Shown here: piece after piece, positions 56,363 through 64,000 of the stretch
How positions within the stretch are numbered: position 1 is the stretch's first letter
Layout: every line of letters begins with the position of its first letter
Source: Acanthococcus lagerstroemiae
Lineage: Eukaryota; Arthropoda; Insecta; Hemiptera; Eriococcidae
Reading direction: 5' to 3'
Assembly (NCBI GenBank): GCA_031841125.1
Contig: CM063107.1
Coordinates: 44,405,497-44,469,496, forward strand
DNA length: 64,000 nucleotides
The notes under the pieces: generated by a model
Databases searched by the model: none
What the model saw: only the letters and a program-made list of their open reading frames with translations
Told to the model about the DNA's origin: nothing
Position numbers and translations under genes: made by a program

Positions 56363-58120
56363 CTCTAGTATCGTAGGAGTCTTTCTACATTCTCAAGGTC
56401 AAGTGTAGTCTTTTGCGAGAAATATCACCTTCATTCTCTGTGTCATGTGGCCTGATAAAAACTCGCAGTGTGCTGAAAAGTAAATTTTTCAGGAGACGCA
56501 AAATGCGAACTGATAATGCGTGAGAGATCGTGTATCTTGAGTGATGGGAGACTGTTCTAGATACCAGGGTAATTTTACTAAATTATTTCTAACTGTACCA
56601 GTCGATGCCTGAGGTTTAAACGAAACAAAATGATACCAAAATCATAAAATTCATTGGAAAGCATGTAGGCGGTTTTCCTCAGGTCATCGATGATATCCAC
56701 ATTTGGGTGGGCCGAAAGATATGAAGTCGGATGCGAAAACGCAATAAATTGGAAAGAACGGGCATTATATCAAGCACGAATACCCATATTATTATTTTTA
56801 ATGTAGAATTTTGCGTCCTCTACTGAACGCGCAATTATCCAAAAATACCACATTTGTATAAAATTTGAATTTCAATTTTGAAAATCCAATAGTGGGAAAA
56901 TGAAGATGTTGCATCGAGTAATAACAACCGTTTTTCTTTTGTTTTTTAAAATATTTTTTGTATCCAGTCTTGAGCCCTTTACCGAGCACTCAAGTTGTGT
57001 GTGTACGTGTGTGTGCACCTGTGCACGCACGGCTTGCGTTTCTCGTTTAAATGACTTTTTTTCGCGAAGTCATCAATTTTAGCACTTTAAATAGCGTAGG
57101 TATCTCGCCCTTATCTAACCTTTCTTGTGAGTTCGACTTAGTCGGTTTCGTGAGTACGCTAACAAAAGACTGTCCATTTTTGAGAAATCTGCGCGCCAAC
57201 TGACGTACGCGTATTCCAGTTTGTATGGTATATGCCGGTGGATGGAAAGCAACAGAGCAGAGCGGAGGGAAGGAAAAAGAGAAGGAACTAAATAAAAAAT
57301 AAAAGATGACCGGACGTTAATATTGTGGAATGTGCGATACATCTTATTCTGACGGAACTTATTTCATTTTTTCGTAAACGCTTTTCGACTACTTGGATTG
57401 GGAAAATGTAGAGCTTTTCTGGAGTCGAGGCGTTTTGTTTTCGCAAAGTCGTTTATAATAAGTACGGCGTAAGAATGATGGAATGTTGCGTGTTGAACAC
57501 GTTGTACTCGCGAGTAAAGAATTGACTCAGTAACCTTCCGAAGAATATTGTAAAGGCTTCCTCGTTTAATATGTGAAGTAGAGTGAAGCACAGTATTACG
57601 TTGAGGAGCTTATTTCTTCATGGGGCTGTTGAACGTATGTTCAGATTTCGTGGCTGCCATTAGTTAATGATTAGCTCCTACTAGTGAATATTGTTGCATC
57701 ACGTTTCTTGTACCAAACTTGAAATTTGAAATTGAATGAGAAAGTAGCATTTATGCCAACTCTTCTTTGAATTATTGCATCCCGAATCCGGAGATAACTC
57801 GTGTCGGAATCCTGGACAGAAATATCTATTTCTGTTATGTAGGCTGAAAGTACTGATAACGCGTATGCATTTCATCCCTTATAATAATAATCTGAAAGGC
57901 AAATGACCAATGAGCTCTTTACTTGGCCATTACAACTTTCAACATAAAATGGCAGTTATGCTGAGGTGAGTTCTTGGCCAAACTCCTCAGTCACAGGAAA
58001 TTTGACTGCGTCTCAGACTCCTGAAAAATCTGTAATATTTCTCCCAATGGGATGACTCTTTACTCATACTGAGAAGGAGCAAAAATATTAGTGTCCATTT
58101 CGGAGTGTGAGTGAACTTGG
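56363..58120. other. No gene seen
   Basis: Sequence without recognised motifs. The opposing frames at 57115-57591 have no known domain. A short GTGTGTACGTGTGTGTGCAC stretch lies near 57000-57019. Confidence 0.45.
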
Positions 58121-58169
58121 TAATATTCCATACATAGGGTGTGCCAATTCACTTTTTCTTCTTCTGAAT

Positions 58170-58207
58170 TCCAGAGCGCTTTCGGCTGTTATGCCATCAT
58201 CAGTGGA
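58170..58207 (-). ncRNA. Hammerhead-ribozyme-like motif in the left terminal repeat
   Basis: Read on the minus strand from 58207: TCCA (stem I, 5' strand), CTGATGA (58203-58197), TGGCATAACAGCC (stem II, GGC paired with GCC around ATAACA), GAAA (58183-58180), GCGC as a tiny helix or loop III, then TC, then TGGA (58173-58170, stem I, 3' strand pairing with TCCA). This is the CUGANGA / GAAA / UH core in the right order, with cleavage expected after the C of UC. Minimal helix III is known for hammerheads found in the terminal repeats of Penelope-like elements. The right repeat keeps stem II and GAAA but has lost CTGATGA. Activity is inferred, not shown. Confidence 0.6.
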
Positions 58208-58287
58208 GTACCCTAAATGAGACTTCTTGTTGTGGTCGTGTTGTCATAGTCGAGAGTAGTACCGTATGGTGAACCTGTTTAGTCGTG

Positions 58288-58402
58288 TGCTGCTATTGGT
58301 TGTCTGTGATTATGCAGTCTGTCCAATCAGTGAGTGTTATTAGGCGTGCTCCTATTGGTTGTCTGTGATTACGCAGTCTGTCCAATCCGTGGGTGTTATG
58401 TT
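58288..58402. repeat. Two-copy ~58-bp tandem repeat
   Basis: TGCTSCTATTGGTTGTCTGT followed by GATTAYGCAGTCTGTCCAATC and GTGRGTGTTAT occurs twice in a row inside the Penelope-like unit, downstream of the endonuclease fragment in its own orientation. The two copies differ at few positions, so the duplication is fairly recent. Confidence 0.85.
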
Positions 58403-58905
58403 ATTAGTTGGAATAAGTTCTCGCTCTGGAAGTTAGTTGTTGTGTTGATTAGGTCGTTTTGTTTTGTTCTTGCCTTTATTATTTCTAGTTGTTCTTTTAA
58501 TTTCCTTTTCCTTGTGTTGTTTTCTGTGTATAGGATTTTGAACTTTTGTGTCAGTTTGTCATTCATGTCCTTGGTCATTGCAGTGTTTTCCAAACAGTGA
58601 TTTGTCATTATTTAACTTCTGTGATTTTTCATGTTCTTTGATTCTGGTTGTGAATTTTCTGCCTGTTTCTCCTATGTAGGTCATGTCACAGTGTCCGCAG
58701 TCCAGTCTATATACTCCACTACTGTTGTTTCTGTCCTTTGTTTCTGTTTTGTCATTGCTTATTTGTTTGATCAGAGCTGGTCTGTTGTATCTTGTATGTA
58801 TGCGTTCCTCTGAATGGTATATTGCTCCTACGTATTTGTCTGTTTGTGTGGTTATTGGTTCTGTGTCTGTGCTTTTTGGTTGTGTTAGTTTATTGATTAT
58901 CCTGG
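58396..58905 (-). pseudogene. Penelope-like GIY-YIG endonuclease domain fragment
   Basis: The minus frame at 58960-58559 encodes SSGVYRLDCGHCDMTYIGET then GRKFTTRIKEHEKS, and later LFGKHCNDQGHE. The GVY and YIG strands, the following ETGR arginine and the KEH histidine are the GIY-YIG nuclease core. The CxxC between GVY and YIG and the HC...GH downstream form the CCHH arrangement characteristic of Penelope-like endonucleases. After a frame change the C-terminal part continues at 58608 as NDKLTQKFKILYTENNTRKR and KLKEQLEIIKARTKQND, ending near 58396. The domain would cut target DNA during retrotransposition. The reverse transcriptase is missing and the frame is shifted, so this copy is inactive. 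Confidence 0.88.
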
Positions 58906-59192
58906 CATAACAGCCGAAAGCGGTCTGGAATACAGAAGAAGAAAAAGTGAATTGGCACACCCTACATATGGAATATTAGCAAAAATATTGTTGAAATAAC
59001 TAGTTCAGGTCAACAAAATGACAGTTATGCTCTATTTTGGATAGGAGATAGAACTAGAATGATTGAAGGGCTTAATGCCACTACTGTGTTATTAGTTAGC
59101 GAGAGCTGCATTGCAGGCGCCGTTCTCAAAGTAGTTTTCAGAAAGGGATTAAGAAGAGGGTGCTTGTCTTATTTAAAGGTTTGGTCTCCTTT

Positions 59193-59456
59193 TTAGGCAT
59201 CTGGATATGGAAAAGTTTCAACCAATTCCGGGATTAGTGTTGACAATCTGTCTGTACGTACATCTTTAACGAATGTTTGCAGCGTTGGGAGTTTCTCGAT
59301 TAAGTCATTCTGTATCCATTCTGGAGGTGTCTTAGTTTTCAAAATAAAGTAAAAGTATTGACTTTTGAAACCGATATCGGAGTACTCGTCTTGTAAGCTC
59401 GAATTTCGATACATGCCTCTTCTACCTGTTCTAAGTGCTATATGATATTTGTAAAA
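59193..59456 (-). CDS. Candidate 3'-terminal coding exon, product unknown
   Basis: On the minus strand 88 codons including TAA (59195-59193) run without interruption from a possible acceptor, TTTTTTGACCGCAG, ending at 59457. An in-frame TGA lies within that acceptor region, so the frame would need to begin at the splice site. The product begins FYKYHIALRTGRRGMYRNSS and ends EWIQNDLIEKLPTLQTFVKD then VRTDRLSTLIPELVETFPYP and DA. Composition is balanced and protein-like, with an amphipathic C-terminal half. I do not recognise the family. No upstream exon or clear AATAAA signal was found; AATAAG lies about 25 bases past the stop. It could also be a fragment of an unknown mobile-element gene. Confidence 0.4.
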   Translation of the reverse strand, partial: FYKYHIALRTGRRGMYRNSSLQDEYSDIGFKSQYFYFILKTKTPPEWIQNDLIEKLPTLQTFVKDVRTDRLSTLIPELVETFPYPDA

Positions 59457-61679
59457 CTGCGGTCAAAAAATATCCAAAACGAATTTAATGATAATTTAAA
59501 AACTTGACAATTGATATCCATGTTGCATCCTTCGACTTTTTTCATTACTCCTCTCTTTCCTTCTCCTCCTCTTTCTCCACCTATCATTATATAGGGTGTC
59601 AGTTCAATAAATACGGTAATTAGTTAGGGTAGTCCTTATTTTTGCATTTTTTTCTGATCAGTGCCGAAGTTCTTGAAAGTTGTTTCTCGTGATGAGAAAA
59701 TAACTTCTTAAAGTTTGAGGAGAGTCGAACAATTCCAACTCGCACTACTCGGTAGTCAAAGTGGCGAATTTTAGATCATCAGTAAAATAAGCAATAAAAT
59801 CATTAAAGATTGAAAAAAAGTGTGAATTTTTCGTGAAACTCGAGAATATTATCGATTAGGGGTACTCGGTGATGCCTGTAAAATTTCAGACATTTATATC
59901 CTCTCATGTTGCATTTAAAGCTATTTTCATGTTTTAAAACGTGTGTTTCTCTATTATTGAAAATTTGGAAACTCCTTCGGGCTTCAATCGGTGACCGGGG
60001 TATGACCCGCTAAAGGATAAGGGCGTAGACAGCTCCTATATAACGGGGGGGGGGGATGAAAGAAGTTTTCTTCTCAGTCTTATTTGACCTTCTACACCCT
60101 TCCTCCATAATTTGTCTCACGTAATTCCTGAAAACCCCCAATTTTTTTCCAAGTGGGAACCAGACTCCTAGGACCCTCTTATCTACTCCCTTGATTAGGA
60201 ATCCAAATATCACGCTTTCGTTGTATTCGAACCCTCCCCCACCTCTTCTTCCTTGAAACCAAATTTTATGGTAGCATCGAAAACGAATGGAGTAACTTTT
60301 GAAACCTCGGTGACATATCTTACAGTATTTTTGGCCCTAAATCCTGCTAGGTGGGTTGAAGAGAGTTTTCTCGTCCTTGAAATTATTATAGAATTTTAAA
60401 AAGAAACAAATGAAGACATTTCATCATAGTAATCGACTGAAATTTTGGTATTTTCTTGAATTTAAATTCCTTCAACCTAGAAGAGTCACTTCGGGGCGTC
60501 CTTCGGAAGCGGTTCGCCGATAAGGTGAAGGTGGGAACTAAGCCCCCTTTCCCCCAGGCATTCTTGCATTTTAGCTGTATATTCTTAGTAGCTCGCGGTG
60601 GTCAGATTCGGTTCAAGGATGGGCACCCACGCCGCACCGCAACTCCGAATAAACCAAGTCCTAAAACGGCTCCGGGGCTGTTGGTAAATATGATAAAAGC
60701 GTCATCGTTTTTGCGAAAATTAAGTTGGCTGTGTTGTTTTGCAAGAAAAATGCTCTCCCATAAAACGGTTAGTGTATTCGCCGAAACTGCGACGACGAGT
60801 AAGCGGAAAGTGTAAAACAGGAACTCGGCGAGGGTCGGTCTCTCGTTAAGCTGGAGCTGTGTCGGAACTCGGAAGTCGGTATAACATTCCAACCTTTTTT
60901 CCCAGCCAGCTGTTCTTTTGCCACGTAAATGTTACACCTTATAAAAGCGTCTTACCGTGGCGCTTAACTACAGTGCACCGACTGTATTCATTCCGCACCG
61001 AGTACACGGGAACGTATCAAAGCGATTTGTTTGGTAGAGGAGTAGGAAACAAAAGAGCTTCACTTTTTTCGAGAAAAAATATCAATTTTCCGAATCAAAA
61101 TGATTTCCTTCTCGGTGAGATTCTCATTTTTCATGTTGCCAATTGACAAACATTTTCGAAATCTAGTGGTAATCAGGTCTATAGCGGGGGAGGGGGAAAA
61201 TAAGGACATTGCCTTCCCTGATCCGATGTTTTGACTTTCCTCCTCAACAGAAAAGCCAAGACATTTTTATTCCCTCTTTATCTTGAATCTCTGGGCGTTA
61301 AAATGGTAGTTTTGCCTCAAGTTGCTTCCTCCTTAGACAAATGGTCAGGCTGAAAGTGAAAAATTTAATCAATGCTTCAAACGCGGATTGCATTGAAGAA
61401 TAGGTTTCGACCTTTTTCCTGATTCTGGGATTTCAAAACACGATTCGGTTGTACTTTTTTACCCCTAATCCAAGTCTGACCTCAGAAATACTCAATCACG
61501 CACTGTTTTCGTGTAAAAAGCTTTCTCCAAAAATGTCATTTTAGGTGTTAGGCGCATTGTCTAGAGCGGTAGAGAATTGGAAATTACATATTTCTAGGCC
61601 GCCAGTGTACATTTTGAATCTGATCCCTGGTTTTAGATACTGACCTTTTTCTTTTCTCACAGAGATTGCCTGGGAGCAC
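59457..61679. other. No confirmed gene; moderately CpG-rich segment
   Basis: A GGGTGTCAGTTCAATAAATA motif at 59595 resembles a transposon end but has no partner. A G-run lies at 60045-60054. From about 60480 to 61030 CpG is more frequent. Frames at 60456-60815 (+) and 60602-60892 (-) are open there, but neither product shows a known domain and they overlap on opposite strands. Confidence 0.4.
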
Positions 61680-63150
61680 AGTGAAGGACCATTTTCTTTT
61701 TTTTGACATCACTAAGCAAATATAGTCTTTGTAAACCTATTTCTCGTGTTGATTCCGAATTTGATCCTAGAATTTTGATGAATGTTCTTTTCTTCAACCT
61801 ACTAGTGACCTTTGAGATTCCAAAATCAAAATGTAGAACTTACAGATCGAAGGAAAAATCAATGTTCAGAATTTAAATTAGGCGCTAATTTTAAATTTGA
61901 CCTAAGAATTTTAAATTGCACCCTAAAACTGACCTCTAAAGTCCAAAATAGGTCAAGATGTGGAACTTCTATGTCGGAGGAAAAAAACAATGTTCCGGAT
62001 TCAAAATTTCTCGCTGATTTCGAATCTGACTTTCAAGTTATGATGAGAGCCTCCTTTCATTTATATAGTGACCTTTTCAAAAACCAAAAAAGTCAAGAAG
62101 TGGAATTGAATATCGGATGAAGAAACGATGTTCTGGGAACATATGTTCATCTTGATTTCAAATCTGATCTGAACATTTAAATAAATCACGTTCAATCCAT
62201 TCTGATGTTTTTGGTAATCAATAGTAGACTTTCAGTGTGGAATAGAACGTTTGTGTCAGATCTTGAAAATCAGATTTAACGTCAACGCGAAGTTCAGATT
62301 CTGGAACACTACTGTTTCTTTTTCTTTCGCTGTCAGTTGGACATTTTCATCTTCTTGCCCTTTAAAAGGTTTCGATGTTGGCGAAAAAAAGCTTCCATCA
62401 ATATTTAATACCCGGCTCGAAATTAGCGCAAAATTTTAATGCGAAATATTTTTTTGTCCTCCTATATGTGAATTCTAATTTTTTACCTTCAAGAAAATCC
62501 TTTTCACAGTAAAAACGGCTTGCATCAAAATTTCAAGGCCATGTTTATAGTCAACGCAAGATTTCGGTTTCGAAACCTTTTTTTCCCTTTGGTATCTAAG
62601 TTTTATATTTTATTCTTTTTGGCCATTAAAAAGTGTGTGTGTGCGAGTGTAAAAGAAGGCCGTCATCAAAAATTTAGTGTCAGATTTGAATCAGCGCAAA
62701 ATACTTAATTCGATTCCGGAACTCTTATTTGAAGTTCTACGTTTGAACCTTTTTAGCATTTCAAAGGTCACGTTTTCTGCGAAAAAATGCTTTCATCCAA
62801 GTTTTAAGGCCAGATTCGAATCAGCAGGAAAAATACACCAAGAACCACTTTATTTGCTCTCACAAAAATAAGAACATAGGCTTTACTTTATGCTCTAAGG
62901 CCATTGCAGCGAGACAAAACGGATATCCGAATTCAAAGGTCAAATTAAAATCTAGCGGAAAAATTGGCTCATGCAGTTGGCACATGTTTATCAGTTGGGA
63001 ACTAGTCTATAAATACGTCCAAAACAGCCAAAAATGACCTTAGCGTATGTTTTTGAGTTTTCGAAATCACTTGAGTAGATTTTATTATTAGTTTGACCCT
63101 AATTTGAAAATTGAAGCTTCTAATGGGATGCGGTCAGAAACGTCATCATT
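61680..63150. repeat. Degenerate tandem or satellite-like array
   Basis: Recurring blocks follow one another: GACCTYT, a CCAAAAT-like word, GTCAAGAWGTGGAA, TCGGAKGAA, AAYRATGTTC, then GATTTCGAATCTGA-like and later TTCATCAAAATTT, AAGGCCAGATTCGAATCAGC and GCAAAAT. The spacing varies between ~100 and 190 bp and similarity is low, so it is an old array. Short plus frames across it share residues (RFESA, FRFRN-like) because the units keep partial phase; they are not genes. Confidence 0.5.
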
Positions 63151-64000
63151 TCACCAGTTTTTAGGCCATAATCGTAATTTAAAATTATGGCGCTTTAGAG
63201 CCACCTATTTATTACGTAATCAAAACGGAAGGGAGGGAGAGGAGGTCAGGCACTTGATCATACTTGATTACCGGGGGGGGGGGGGGAGTAAATGAAAAAT
63301 GTTCTTTATTTTGTCAAAACCAATATAGTTTAGCGTTCAAATATGTCCTGCTAAATTTTTAATGAACGTGTATAAAGGGGGAGAATGCAGTTAAATTATT
63401 ACAGTTGATTACTAAGGAGGAATGGGGGTTAAATTCGGTAATATTTCGATTACGTACCTAATATGGACGACTTTTTGCGAGCAAAAAACTTTGAGAAGCC
63501 AAGGAGTGCAATTCTGGGCGAATCGGGAAATTCTTAAACCAATGAGCTAACTTTGATACTGCCTTTTCTGGACTATTATTTTCCTTTAAAATTGACATTT
63601 TCGGCTGAAATTATTGCAGTTTTCACAGACTGATTTTGTCAATTTTCAGTTTTTTGAAAAAATTGTAAACTTTCAATTTTAAAAAAATTGTAAATCTTTT
63701 ATTTTTTGAGAAATTTTTTTAAAATCCATTTTGCATGGAAAAAATTCAAAAATTATAATGACATTATTTGTTGCAATAAAGTATTTTGATTCAAAATTGT
63801 TACGGTGTTCATATAGTTTGGAAGAAATAGAAACATAAAAATTAGGTTCAGATTTCCAAGACCTTGAATTTGATTCACATGAAGTCATAGTTTTGTAGGG
63901 ACTTTTTGGGACTATTTTATTATTTATTTTTTGTGACTTTTCACTTTTATAGGGACTTTTTATGGACTATTCAGGTCTTGTTAGAGATGTGTAATGCCGC
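63151..64000. other. No gene seen; G-run and repeated AGGGACTTTTT words at the right edge
   Basis: A 15-base G-run lies at 63272-63286. Near the right edge TAGGGACTTTTT occurs at about 63896 and 63950, with GGGACTATT and TGGACTATTC beside them. This may be the edge of an element continuing beyond the window. Confidence 0.35.

Larger units (their letters stand above)
58121..58978 (-). mobile_element. Truncated Penelope-like element with inverted terminal repeats
   Basis: Two ~75-bp inverted repeats bound this 858-bp unit: 58121-58195 and 58904-58978. Reading inward, each begins TAATATTCCATA and continues AGGGTGTGCCAATTCACTTT, TTCTTCTTCTG and CGCTTTCGGCTGTTATGCC. They differ at only a handful of positions. 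Between them lies the GIY-YIG endonuclease fragment typical of Penelope-like elements. The reverse transcriptase, which should lie upstream of the endonuclease, is missing: the right repeat directly abuts it. Penelope-like elements are known to carry terminal repeats in direct or inverted orientation, so the arrangement fits. The identity of the arms suggests a not very old insertion. Confidence 0.75.

Noticed and set aside
60456..60892. Opposing ~100-codon frames in a CpG-richer segment
   Set aside because: They overlap on opposite strands with no known domain or splice support, and neither stands out in composition.
1..64000. tRNA, rRNA or CRISPR features
   Set aside because: Reading for GGTTCGANTCC-type B boxes with paired arms, conserved rRNA blocks and regularly spaced short repeats found none that held up.

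Overview
The window looks like intergenic or intronic DNA from a large, AT-rich animal genome, most probably an arthropod and plausibly an insect. Reasons: no compact gene structure, long stop-rich stretches, many decayed insect-type non-LTR reverse transcriptase fragments, hAT and mariner remnants, a Penelope-like element fragment, and many short non-autonomous inverted-repeat elements. There are no rRNA, tRNA, CRISPR, operon or prokaryotic signals. I cannot name the species.

Host coding evidence is thin. An open reading frame runs off the left edge on the minus strand (1-247), and a candidate 3'-terminal exon with an AG acceptor lies on the minus strand at 59193-59456. I recognise neither product. 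Almost every other recognisable protein segment is a broken mobile-element gene.

Layout. 0-11 kb: LINE reverse transcriptase tail (1.26-2.15 kb, +), a mariner-type transposase C-terminus (5.16-5.55 kb, -), a terminal-inverted-repeat element (5.81-7.37 kb) with a 652-bp foldback element nested in it, a second LINE tail (10.1-10.5 kb, -) and two copies of a dispersed repeat (4.85 and 10.5 kb). 11-27 kb: four inverted-repeat elements or SINE-like copies, a degenerate long-period duplication (18.8-20 kb), and an RTE-like LINE tail (21.6-22 kb, +). 27-31 kb: a 106-bp inverted repeat related to the Penelope-like termini, then repeat-poor DNA. 31.5-36.2 kb: a nest in which a decayed hAT transposase copy with its ends sits against the 3' tail of an RTE-like LINE, beside a hAT-type MITE with perfect 8-bp target duplications, all bracketed by inverted copies of another repeat. 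38-47 kb: tandem repeats, a 536-bp hAT-like element made of GTTCTC-type repeats, a hairpin, a ~970-bp foldback element disrupted by a 195-bp hAT-like MITE, and two copies of a ~106-bp SINE-like retroposon. 48-56 kb: three LINE fragments, the last split by a 260-bp hAT-like MITE, plus two more MITEs. 58.1-59 kb: a Penelope-like GIY-YIG endonuclease fragment between ~75-bp inverted repeats; the left one carries a compact hammerhead-ribozyme-like motif. 61.7-63.2 kb: a degenerate tandem array.

The most interesting items are the hammerhead-like motif with its endonuclease fragment, the short retroposon family whose two best copies have clear 13-14-bp target duplications, and several nested insertions whose relative order can be read from the sequence. 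All element names rest on motif recognition by eye, with no database search.
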